Origin: Lactobacillus isalae | Lineage (GTDB): Bacteria > Bacillota > Bacilli > Lactobacillales > Lactobacillaceae | Length of the DNA stretch: 64,000 nucleotides | NCBI RefSeq assembly: GCF_947539375.1 | Contig: NZ_OX443569.1 | Span: 372,001 to 436,000 of the forward strand | Direction: 5' to 3' | Part shown: positions 8,242 to 15,060 of the stretch, piece by piece | Layout: each line of letters starts with the position of its first letter | Numbering within the stretch: position 1 is the stretch's first letter | Notes under the pieces: model-generated | The model's input: only the letters and a program-made list of their open reading frames with translations | The model's database searches: none | What the model was told of the DNA's origin: nothing | Program-made: the position numbers and the translations under genes

Positions 8242-8753
8242 AGCTAAAAAATTATCGACCCGTGTTTTAAAAAAATATGACATTATCTATTACCCTGCCA
8301 GACAACCTGGTGAGGATGTAAAAAATCGACCATTTTTTGGCTAGCTATCGTTTGAATTCATTAGCTGACTGTAATCCTTGCATTGGGGTTATGCTTGATA
8401 AAAAGCAATTGCAGGTCTACTTAATGTTTCAATATTACAAGAGTGATCAGCGTGAAGGAACGGCGAGCCAGTATAATAAACTGCTAGATGATATACCAGC
8501 TTGGAGTGCCGATTTAGATTTGTCTAATTGGTATCTTTGGGATAAAAATGAAATGGAATTTGCGGATCATTTAAGCTTAAGCGAGTATTTGAATGATCCG
8601 ATTAAGAAAGAACAATTTAATAAAGAAGCTAATCAAAGTAGCTTTTTATTAGGAAAATTTACATTTCGTAATCATGACGAAGTTAAAAATATGGAGAAAT
8701 TCATTCAAGAGGGAATTGAAGTCTTAATTCCTTTGTATGAAAAACTAAGTTAA
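8231..8753 (+). pseudogene. Hypothetical gene split by a frameshift in a T6 tract
   Basis: Two frames look like one gene. The first (ATG 8231, overlapping the upstream stop) encodes 36 residues to PFFG and stops at 8344. The second, from about 8337, encodes 138 residues without an ATG or good RBS (only TTG at 8337). The T6 run at 8333-8338 lies at the junction. Reading one T fewer joins them as RPFLASYRLNSLADCNP, giving a 173-residue protein. I do not recognise the family; it has an alternating hydrophobic core (GVMLDKKQLQVYLMFQYY) and no membrane segment. Possible readings are a real frameshift, a sequencing error in a homopolymer, or slippage-based expression. Confidence 0.6.
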
Positions 8754-8776
8754 GTAATAAAAAAGTTGGGGAAAAT

Positions 8777-9238
8777 TTGCGAAAAAGACAAGAATATATT
8801 TGGTGTTTAATTGAACTTTCTAATGGTAATAAAGAATGGTATTGCTTGAGTAAGGTGTTAAGACGGGCACTTTTTATTGAAAAGAAACACAATAAATTTT
8901 GGAAACAAACTATGATTGGTAACTATATTACTGTTGCTAGAAGTAAGTACATTAAAGGGCGAGCTAGGTTAACAGTTGGTCGAATTGAAAAGATTAGAAT
9001 TCATAAAAAAGGGGCTGCTGATTGGCACTGGAGCCGAAATCAATTTGTTACGGCAGAACATTTGCTTGATTTAAAGGATTCATATAATTACTTAAGACAC
9101 GACTATTGTTGGTACAATCGTTTAGCAATCAAAGTGTCGTTAATCTATTGGCATAATAAACTAATTCAAATTAGATTGAATTCAAAACGCTATACTCTTA
9201 AAAAGAAACGTCTTAAGTTAGAAAGAATAGTGAAATGA
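8777..9238 (+). CDS. Hypothetical basic protein, 153 residues
   Basis: This protein is not recognised. It is strongly basic and aromatic, with a compact N-terminal beta-rich part (QEYIWCLIELSNGNKEWYCL) and a Lys/Arg-rich C-terminal helix (KRYTLKKKRLKLERIVK). It starts with TTG at 8777 behind a TTGGGG element at 8766-8771. Its stop overlaps the next start (ATGA at 9235-9238), linking it to the pyridoxal kinase gene. The charge suggests nucleic-acid contact, but this is only inference. Confidence 0.65.
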   Translation: MRKRQEYIWCLIELSNGNKEWYCLSKVLRRALFIEKKHNKFWKQTMIGNYITVARSKYIKGRARLTVGRIEKIRIHKKGAADWHWSRNQFVTAEHLLDLKDSYNYLRHDYCWYNRLAIKVSLIYWHNKLIQIRLNSKRYTLKKKRLKLERIVK

Positions 9239-10065
9239 ACGAAAAACTTTTAATTAGTCAAGATCTTTCCTGCCTTGGTCAAGTTTCTCTAAGCGTTGCT
9301 CTTCCAATTTTGGGAGCGTGTGGCTATCAACCAGATGTATTGCCAACGGCAATTTTGTCTACGCATACTGGTGGTTTTGGTGATAATACTTTTTTAAGTC
9401 TAAATAGTGAAATGAATAAAATTATTGCTCACTGGCAGGAGCAGAATATTTATTTTGAAAACTTATATTTAGGTTATTTGGGCAAAGGTGCCATTGATTT
9501 TTGGTTGCAGCATATTTCTACTTTTAAGAATAGTAAAGTATTATTTGATCCGGCAATGGCAGATTCAGGCAAGCTATATCGCGGATTAGATGCAGATTAT
9601 GTGATAAAAATGCGTATGCTTGCTAATTTCGTGACGATTTTGACGCCTAATTTAACTGAAGCTTGCTTGTTATTGGATAAGAAGTATCGAAATTTTTCGA
9701 TTAATGAGATTAAAGAGCTAAGTTTAGAATTAAAGAAAAAATTTGATCTAAATGAAGTATTAATTACTGGAATTTCAATGCAGGACAAAATTAAAATTGT
9801 TGGAGTTTCATCCAATGATAAAACTTTTGTAATAGAAACTGCTAAAGTTGAACGTTCATTTTTTGGTACAGGCGATATGTTTGCAAGCAGCTTATTAGCA
9901 GCAATTTTAGCTGGTTATTCTCTAAAGGAGAGTTCGCAGGTGGCAGCGACTTTTGTTAAAATGGCAATTAAAGCAACTGATTTAACTCAAGATAAACGGT
10001 TAGGGCCTAATTATGCAGGTGCCTTATCTTGGTTAATGAAGAAAGTAGAGGAGAAAAAAGGTTAG
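9235..10065 (+). CDS. Pyridoxal/pyridoxamine kinase-like protein
   Basis: A 276-residue ribokinase-fold kinase that probably phosphorylates pyridoxal, pyridoxine or pyridoxamine with ATP to make the B6 cofactor. Visible family features are the N-terminal QDLSCLGQVSLSVALPIL, the substrate loop THTGGFGD near residues 44-51, NLTEACLLL near 142 and the ATP/anion-hole motif FFGTGDMFASSLLAA near 212-226, which contains the catalytic Asp. It is coupled to the upstream gene by an ATGA overlap. The next gene, an ECF S component, starts three bases after its stop, so uptake and trapping of vitamin B6 is the natural reading. A hydroxymethylpyrimidine kinase role is less likely but possible. Confidence 0.8.
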   Translation: MNEKLLISQDLSCLGQVSLSVALPILGACGYQPDVLPTAILSTHTGGFGDNTFLSLNSEMNKIIAHWQEQNIYFENLYLGYLGKGAIDFWLQHISTFKNSKVLFDPAMADSGKLYRGLDADYVIKMRMLANFVTILTPNLTEACLLLDKKYRNFSINEIKELSLELKKKFDLNEVLITGISMQDKIKIVGVSSNDKTFVIETAKVERSFFGTGDMFASSLLAAILAGYSLKESSQVAATFVKMAIKATDLTQDKRLGPNYAGALSWLMKKVEEKKG

Positions 10066-10067
10066 GA

Positions 10068-10625
10068 ATGCGAACAAAAGAAAACTCATTAGTTTCAATA
10101 ATTATGACTGGTTTATTTGCGGCGATAATTTATCTAGGAGTCTGGGTCTTACGAATCCCGGTGCCCGCTTTAGTTGGTCGTCCCTTTATCCATTTTGGTA
10201 ATACTTTAACTGCTGTTGCAATTTTGTATCTGGGATATAGAAATGGAATGCTAGCAGGAATTATTGGCTTGGGCGGTTTTGATTTACTTAATGGTTATGC
10301 CGCAACATCTTGGTTAACAATGCTTGAAGTAGTGGTAGTTGCAAGTGTTTTGACGGCGGTCTATAAAGGAATGCACTATCAGGATAGTAAAAGAAATATT
10401 ATTATTTTGGGAATCATTGCTGGAGTAACTAAGATTTTTACTACTTACTGCGTTTCGATTGTAGAGGCTTTAATGGTAGGAACTAGTTTGAATGTGGCTT
10501 TAGTGAGCTCTTTTGTTAGTTTACCAGCAACAGTCATCAATTCGATTTCTACAGCAATCTGTACTCCAATCCTATATTTTGCAGTCCGTGATGGCGCAAG
10601 GAGAATTTTAAGAAGGACTGCTTAA
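10068..10625 (+). CDS. ECF transporter S component, probably for vitamin B6 or a pyrimidine precursor
   Basis: A 185-residue integral membrane protein with about six helices, the substrate-binding subunit of an energy-coupling-factor importer. It would use a shared EcfA/A'/T module encoded elsewhere. The N-terminal pattern (MTGLFAAIIYLGVWVLRIPVP, RPFIHFGNTLTAVAILYLG) matches HmpT-like S components of lactobacilli. An earlier in-frame start at 10029 lies within the kinase gene; the ATG at 10068, three bases after the kinase stop and behind AGGAGAAAAAAGG, is preferred. The adjacent kinase suggests pyridoxine as the ligand. Confidence 0.78.
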   Translation: MRTKENSLVSIIMTGLFAAIIYLGVWVLRIPVPALVGRPFIHFGNTLTAVAILYLGYRNGMLAGIIGLGGFDLLNGYAATSWLTMLEVVVVASVLTAVYKGMHYQDSKRNIIILGIIAGVTKIFTTYCVSIVEALMVGTSLNVALVSSFVSLPATVINSISTAICTPILYFAVRDGARRILRRTA

Positions 10626-10637
10626 TTAAAATAGATT

Positions 10638-10646
10638 TGTTATAAT
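10638..10646 (+). promoter_or_regulatory. Extended -10 promoter of the tautomerase gene
   Basis: TGTTATAAT is an extended -10 element (TG-N-TATAAT) lying 32 bases before the tautomerase start. The -35 region is poor. Confidence 0.4.
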
Positions 10647-10677
10647 TTTGATTAAAGATAAAAAGGAGGAATTTTAA

Positions 10678-10857
10678 ATGCCATTTGTACATGTAGAACT
10701 AATTAAGGGTAGAAGCGATGAACAACTTACTCAAATGATGAAAGATATCACCGAAGCTGTTCATAAGAATACTGGTGCTCCAAAAGAACATATTCATGTA
10801 ATTATTAATGAACTTGATAAACATACTTATGGTCAAGGCGGGGAATGGAGGGCTTAA
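10678..10857 (+). CDS. 4-oxalocrotonate tautomerase-family protein, 59 residues
   Basis: A complete small gene with an AAAAGGAGG ribosome site. The mature protein would start at Pro2 ([13 protein letters not shown]), the catalytic N-terminal proline of this superfamily, and its 59 residues match the usual 60-65. The middle keeps the family pattern [21 protein letters not shown]. It is predicted to form hexamers and catalyse keto-enol tautomerisation; the natural substrate in lactobacilli is unknown. The next gene starts two bases after its stop. Confidence 0.85.
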   Translation: MPFVHVELIKGRSDEQLTQMMKDITEAVHKNTGAPKEHIHVIINELDKHTYGQGGEWRA

Positions 10858-10859
10858 AA

Positions 10860-11261
10860 ATGAAAAAGTTTTCTATTAATCGCTTAATAAAGTTGGGGCT
10901 AAGTTTTAGCGTAGTCTGGTTTGTTTATTTTTTGTTTTTTAGCTTTAAAAGTCCAACTGATTTTTCAAACCTAAACACCTTACCGACAGCTAGAATAATT
11001 AGTCTATTTGTAATTCTTATCGTTATAAGCTTATTTTTAGGTTTTATTTTAGCTGGTGTTTGGCTTAGTATAGATCAACCAAAATTTAAGTTTAAGTGGG
11101 AGTATCTATATAAAGGAATTCTTGTTGGAATAGTGTGGGCAGCTGTTGATATGTTTATGGTTAGTTCAGGAAAGTTTATGATTATTCCAGTAATTATTGA
11201 CTTAATTATAGGTACTTTAATTGGAATGTTGCTTTTTAGTCGAAGAGCGTCCAAAAAATAA
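10860..11261 (+). CDS. Small membrane protein, four predicted helices
   Basis: A 133-residue integral membrane protein of unknown function. Four hydrophobic segments are visible at about 12-30, 42-70, 80-98 and 103-125, and the C-terminus is short and basic (RRASKK). The upstream in-frame ATG at 10845 lies inside the tautomerase gene. The ATG at 10860 is preferred because GGAGGG at 10847-10852 is 7 bases away. It is probably co-transcribed with the tautomerase gene and ends at a strong bidirectional terminator. Confidence 0.7.
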   Translation: MKKFSINRLIKLGLSFSVVWFVYFLFFSFKSPTDFSNLNTLPTARIISLFVILIVISLFLGFILAGVWLSIDQPKFKFKWEYLYKGILVGIVWAAVDMFMVSSGKFMIIPVIIDLIIGTLIGMLLFSRRASKK

Positions 11262-11263
11262 AT

Positions 11264-11303
11264 AAAAAATCGTGATTAGCAATTAACTAATCACGATTTT
11301 TTT
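11264..11303. terminator. Bidirectional terminator between convergent genes
   Basis: A long stem (11264-11279 with 11287-11302) and seven-base loop, with A-tract and T-tract on the two sides. It serves the membrane-protein gene on + and the 37-codon gene on -. Confidence 0.9.
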
Positions 11304-11310
11304 GTTTAGT

Positions 11311-11424
11311 CTAATCTTCTTTTTTTGCTTCTTCTAAAGCCTTCATGATTGAAGGATTCTTTGAATGACAATCTTTTAACATTTGGTAATCTTCTTCAGA
11401 TAATGTAACAGTGTACTTAGTCAT
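11311..11424 (-). CDS. Small 37-residue protein, unknown
   Basis: Read on the minus strand from the ATG complementary to 11422-11424, the frame gives a 37-residue peptide beginning MTKYTVTLSEEDYQMLK and ending in Glu/Lys/Asp-rich residues. A good RBS (GTGAGGAAAA) lies 4-8 bases upstream. A bidirectional terminator lies 8 bases past its stop, and a TATATT is present upstream. The N-terminal strand followed by a helix (YTVTLSEEDYQML) resembles the beginning of ribbon-helix-helix or antitoxin-like proteins. No partner gene is adjacent, so function is unassigned. Confidence 0.6.
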   Translation of the reverse strand: MTKYTVTLSEEDYQMLKDCHSKNPSIMKALEEAKKED

Positions 11425-11492
11425 GATTTTTCCTCACTTTTTATTTTTTACCTTTAATATATCACTTTATTGATAGAATTGATAAAGAAATT

Positions 11493-11522
11493 TTGAATTG
11501 AATATTGTTAAATAGCTATAAT
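11493..11522 (+). promoter_or_regulatory. Promoter of the DUF2325 gene
   Basis: TTGAAT (11493-11498), an 18-base spacer and TATAAT (11517-11522), 30 bases upstream of the ATG. Confidence 0.5.
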
Positions 11523-11552
11523 AGATAAAAAGTAAGTAAGAAAGTGGTTAAA

Positions 11553-12875
11553 ATGTTTGACTATCGAAATAATTTAAAAAGAATATTAAATAATACAGAA
11601 GGCGACGAAAAAAGCCTGAAAAATAGCTTGAATGCAATTAAGTTGGTATTAGGAATGACCGGAGAGAGTAGTGAAAATGGAGCTGATGGTGAACTTGATC
11701 CCAAAGTTATTGCACAAATAAATACTTTTTTACGGGGAATAACTAAATTAATTGAGCGTCCTGGTAATAAAGATGCTAAAAAGACAGCTTTAGGAGCACT
11801 ACATAAATTAACTTTTGATCAAAATATTACTGCCAATTTTGGAAAACAATTAGGACAGCTGGATCAAGCAATTCAATCATCTGAGGAAACAAGTAGTGCA
11901 GTAAATAGAAAAATTTTTGAAGAGGCATTAAAGCCTAAAAAAGAAAAAGTACGTGACTATCGAAAGGGAAGACGTTATACAGTTATTCGTGCATTGAAGG
12001 GTGCAGATCTAATCAATGATAATGGAGAAGTGGTTTTTGAAGTTAATGAAAGTCAAATACACGATTTAAACCTAAAGAGTGGCGATATTGTTGAAGCTAT
12101 ACCTGTATCAGATGGATTAAATGAAGCTGAAGTTTTACGAGTTGTCGGCTATAGAAAATTGCGCAGTCGTGATTATGACAAAATAGAAGATTTTAAGTAT
12201 GGTGTAGTACAAGGAACCCTTGGAAATCTAAGCGTTTCGCGTAATATTCACGGAGAAAGGTTAACAATTAATCATAAGCCGGTGATTGTTGCCCTTGATT
12301 CTAGTTATTATCAAAATGGAAGTGTGCATCTAGAAGATGGTTCAATTGTTGACTTGGCTTGGTATACCGGTGACGTAAGACTCAAAAAAGATCCAGCTAG
12401 TGCTGTTCAAATTCGATGGATCTATGAAACGGAGCAGCCAAAGCGAGTTTCTAAAACTAAGAAAGAAAAGACAAAATCGACAGTAAATACTCAAGAATTA
12501 TCAAAATTAGATATGAATTTGCATTATCAAAGAGTAGGCATCGCAGTTGGTGATAATCAAAATGAGGCGATATTAGAAGGAATTGTTAATCGCTATAACG
12601 GTATTCCTATCCCGATTGATGCATTTGAGGGAAAGAAAAAAATAATTGAAAATCAAATTAAGGATTTGGATATTGTGATTTTGGTTACTGCATTTGCAGC
12701 CCATGATAGTACTTGGAATATTAGGGAATTTGCAAGCAAGTATCATGTGAAATTTGCTGTCAGCTCAAGCAAGGGATACCAAGCGTTTGAACGAGCATTA
12801 TATCGAGCAGAAAATGGAATGCCTGCTTATGAAGGTAATCAACAATTAGAATATAAAATGTTAAAAAACAATTAG
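11553..12875 (+). CDS. DUF2325 domain-containing protein
   Basis: A 440-residue cytoplasmic protein. The N-terminal ~150 residues are helical and charged, and the middle (about 150-310) is beta-rich. The C-terminal ~105 residues form the DUF2325 domain, recognisable by VGIAVGDNQNEAILEGIV, the LDIVILVTAFAAHDSTWNIREFA segment and KFAVSSSKGYQAFERAL. Function is unknown. A GTG at 11544 could extend it by three residues; the ATG is taken because no better RBS favours the GTG. It has its own promoter and stands alone. Confidence 0.75.
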   Translation: MFDYRNNLKRILNNTEGDEKSLKNSLNAIKLVLGMTGESSENGADGELDPKVIAQINTFLRGITKLIERPGNKDAKKTALGALHKLTFDQNITANFGKQLGQLDQAIQSSEETSSAVNRKIFEEALKPKKEKVRDYRKGRRYTVIRALKGADLINDNGEVVFEVNESQIHDLNLKSGDIVEAIPVSDGLNEAEVLRVVGYRKLRSRDYDKIEDFKYGVVQGTLGNLSVSRNIHGERLTINHKPVIVALDSSYYQNGSVHLEDGSIVDLAWYTGDVRLKKDPASAVQIRWIYETEQPKRVSKTKKEKTKSTVNTQELSKLDMNLHYQRVGIAVGDNQNEAILEGIVNRYNGIPIPIDAFEGKKKIIENQIKDLDIVILVTAFAAHDSTWNIREFASKYHVKFAVSSSKGYQAFERALYRAENGMPAYEGNQQLEYKMLKNN

Positions 12876-12952
12876 GAATAACATCACTAGCTGACAGGAT
12901 GGATGAGAATCGGATAAAATATTAATAACTTATTTTTAGGAAGGATGACGAA

Positions 12953-13792
12953 ATGACAAAAAACATCAAAAAGAAATCTTGGATGCGTTGGCTAGTCTTT
13001 TTAGCTGGCTTAGAAATTATCGCCATTTCTATTAATTTCTTCTATGGTCCAATTAATATTGCAGCTGGTGGCTCAACTGGTATTTCAATTTTAGTTGATG
13101 CAGTATGGGGTATTAATCGTTCAATTACAGTTTTAATTGTTAATATTTTAATGCTCATTCTTGCAGCAATTTTTTTAGGAAAAAAGACAACGAAAAACGT
13201 TGCCTTAGGTAGTTTATTGCTTCCTGTTTTAATGGAAATTACGCCTAGTTTTAAAATCACTAATAATCAATTGCTAGCAGTGATCTATGGTGGTGCTTTA
13301 ATGGGGCTGGGAGTGTCATTGCTTTATCGCGTTAATGCATCAAGTGGTGGAACGACAATTCCACCAATGATTTTAAAGAAATATTTTTATATTAATCCAG
13401 CCGTTGGCTTGCTTGCGATTGATATGATTATCATTTTTCTTAATATATTTGTGGATGGTTGGAACGCCTTTTTATTAGCCGCACTTTCTCAAGTAGTGAC
13501 AGCAATGACTATGAATTATGCAGAAGCCGGCTTTGACCGCAAATATCAAGTGAGAATTATGAGCAATGAACATTTTGATGAATTAAAATCCATGCTGCTT
13601 GATAATTACAACGGTTTAACAATTTACGATGTTGTTGGTGGCTATAGTGATGACGACAAAAAGCAACTATTATTAGTAGTTGATACCCGTGAATATGGCC
13701 CTTTGATCAGTAAAATCCACGATATTGATCCCGAAGCATTTATTATTACTGATACGGTAGCCAGAGTTCATGGTGGCCAATGGGGACTATAG
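12953..13792 (+). CDS. YitT-family membrane protein (DUF161/DUF2179)
   Basis: A 279-residue protein with five to six membrane helices in the first ~190 residues and a soluble C-terminal domain (about 200-279, YQVRIMSNEHFDELKSMLL to VHGGQWGL) typical of DUF2179. The NIAAGGSTGISILVDAVWG motif near residues 30-48 is characteristic. It is likely a transporter-like protein of unknown substrate. The RBS AGGAAGGATG is good. Its 3' end overlaps by six bases the stop of the convergent ArsC/Spx-like gene. Confidence 0.85.
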   Translation: MTKNIKKKSWMRWLVFLAGLEIIAISINFFYGPINIAAGGSTGISILVDAVWGINRSITVLIVNILMLILAAIFLGKKTTKNVALGSLLLPVLMEITPSFKITNNQLLAVIYGGALMGLGVSLLYRVNASSGGTTIPPMILKKYFYINPAVGLLAIDMIIIFLNIFVDGWNAFLLAALSQVVTAMTMNYAEAGFDRKYQVRIMSNEHFDELKSMLLDNYNGLTIYDVVGGYSDDDKKQLLLVVDTREYGPLISKIHDIDPEAFIITDTVARVHGGQWGL

Positions 13793-14143
13793 CCATGTAT
13801 TTTTGTACAGGTCTTCTTTAAAGCCACAAGTTAAATTTTCACCATCAGTGACTAAAGGTCTTTTGATTAATTTGCCGTTTTGAGAAAGTAGTTTGCTGGC
13901 CTCTTCAATAGACATTTCCCCGATTTTATCTTTTAGTTGCATCTGGCGATATACTTGTCCCGAAGTATTAAAAAAGTATCTCAATCTACGATCTTGAAAC
14001 TTAGTTAGCCACTTAAGCAAGTCTTCTTGTTTAGGTGGCTTTTCTACTAAATCTTGATACTGATAAGCAATCTGGTGATCATCTAGCCATTTCTGAGCTT
14101 TTTTTGAAGTTGAACAACGTTTATAACCATAAAATTTAAGCAT
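13787..14143 (-). CDS. ArsC/Spx-family protein
   Basis: A 118-residue thioredoxin-fold protein of the ArsC/Spx/MgsR family. The N-terminal active-site motif is CSTS (Cys10 with no second Cys at position 13), which argues against the CxxC redox switch of classic Spx. The C-terminal half has the family pattern LIKRPLVTDGENLTCGFKEDLY. It could act as a stress regulator binding RNA polymerase or as a reductase-like protein; the sequence does not decide. RBS AGGAGAAAAATT precedes the ATG. It is convergent with yitT and the two genes overlap by six bases. Confidence 0.8.
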   Translation of the reverse strand: MLKFYGYKRCSTSKKAQKWLDDHQIAYQYQDLVEKPPKQEDLLKWLTKFQDRRLRYFFNTSGQVYRQMQLKDKIGEMSIEEASKLLSQNGKLIKRPLVTDGENLTCGFKEDLYKNTWL

Positions 14144-14214
14144 AATTTTTCTCCTCTTTTTAAAAACATCTACTAGATTTATTCTATTATTTTTTTAGAA
14201 ATTTTGATATTGAA

Positions 14215-14243
14215 TTGCTTTAAAAGAGGGATGAGAGTATACT
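14215..14243 (+). promoter_or_regulatory. Promoter of rplU-rpmA
   Basis: TTGCTT (14215-14220), 17-base spacer, TATACT (14238-14243), placed just before the L21 leader. Confidence 0.7.
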
Positions 14244-14246
14244 GTA

Positions 14247-14355
14247 AGAGTTGTATTTGTGGAAACCTCACATCTGCAACCGCACGTTTATGGGGTTAGA
14301 AGAGAATTAACGTTAATTCCACCTCACACGGCGAGTCTAAGTATTTTTTCGGAGG
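14247..14355 (+). ncRNA. Ribosomal protein L21 leader (autoregulatory mRNA structure)
   Basis: The roughly 110-base transcribed leader has the layout of the Firmicute L21 leader family: several short complementary segments (AGAGAATTAACG and CGTTAATTCC around 14300-14322), conserved GC-rich patches, and GGAGGTG at its end acting as the rplU ribosome site. It is thought to bind a ribosomal protein and control L21/L27 synthesis. Placement directly between promoter and rplU supports the call; boundaries are approximate. Confidence 0.65.
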
Positions 14356-14362
14356 TGTACAA

Positions 14363-14674
14363 ATGTACGCAGTTATTAAAACCGGTGGTAAGCAATACAA
14401 GGTTGCTAAAGGCGACAGCGTTTTTGTTGAAAAGCTTGAAGTTAAGCCTGGCGACGAAGTAACTTTTGATGAAGTTATTCTTGTAAACGATGGTAAGTCA
14501 ACTAAGATTGGTACTCCAGTAGTTGAAGGTGCTAAAGTTGTTGCTAAAGTTGAAAAGCAAGGTAAGGAAAAGAAAGTTGTTACTTTCAAGTACAAGCCTA
14601 AGAAGCACTCACACACTAAGTACGGTCACCGTCAACCTTACACTAAAGTAACTATCGAAAGCATTGAAGCTTAA
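14363..14674 (+). CDS. rplU: 50S ribosomal protein L21
   Basis: The 103-residue protein begins [18 protein letters not shown], the standard L21 start, and ends [15 protein letters not shown]. It binds 23S rRNA in the large subunit. Codon use is biased toward highly expressed lactobacillus codons (GGT, GTT, AAG). It is the first gene of a short transcript with rpmA. In most Firmicutes a small protease gene (prp) lies between rplU and rpmA; here only 16 bases separate L21's stop from the L27 ATG. Confidence 0.98.
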   Translation: MYAVIKTGGKQYKVAKGDSVFVEKLEVKPGDEVTFDEVILVNDGKSTKIGTPVVEGAKVVAKVEKQGKEKKVVTFKYKPKKHSHTKYGHRQPYTKVTIESIEA

Positions 14675-14690
14675 TTAAGGGGTGAAACAA

Positions 14691-14990
14691 ATGATGATTA
14701 ATAATCTTGAAGCACTTAAATTATTTGCCCACCACAAGGGTGGTGGTTCAACTGCTAACGGTCGTAACTCAGCTGGTCGTCGTTTAGGCGCAAAGCGTGC
14801 TGATGGTCAAAAGATCAACGCAGGTTCAATCATTTTCCGTCAACGCGGTACTAAGATCCACCCAGGTAAGAACGTTGGTATCGGTGGCGACGACACTTTG
14901 TTTGCTTTAACTAGTGGCGTTGTTAAATTCGAACGTTTGGGCAGAGATCGTAAACAAGTTTCTGTTTACCCAGTTGAAGAAGCAAAATAA
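14691..14990 (+). CDS. rpmA: 50S ribosomal protein L27 with N-terminal extension
   Basis: The protein has 99 residues from the ATG at 14691. The core [20 protein letters not shown] is standard L27, whose N-terminal tail reaches the peptidyl-transferase centre. It carries the Firmicute extension before the core ([13 protein letters not shown]), which ends in the LxxFA-H pattern normally cut by the Prp protease. The AAGGGGTG ribosome site at 14677-14684 puts the start at 14691 or 14694, not the GTG at 14682. A strong terminator follows. Confidence 0.97.
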   Translation: MMINNLEALKLFAHHKGGGSTANGRNSAGRRLGAKRADGQKINAGSIIFRQRGTKIHPGKNVGIGGDDTLFALTSGVVKFERLGRDRKQVSVYPVEEAK

Positions 14991-15001
14991 TTCTTTTTTG
15001 C

Positions 15002-15038
15002 AGACTGGACGTCCCTAAGGAACGTTCAGTCTTTTTTT
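15002..15038 (+). terminator. Terminator after rpmA
   Basis: An 11-bp stem with one G-T pair (15002-15012 with 15022-15032) and a seven-T tail. Confidence 0.9.
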
Positions 15039-15060
15039 ATCTACTCGGGAGGTAGGGCAT

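Noticed and set aside
14259-14462. 67-codon frame across the L21 leader
   Set aside because: It overlaps the structured leader and the start of rplU in another frame.
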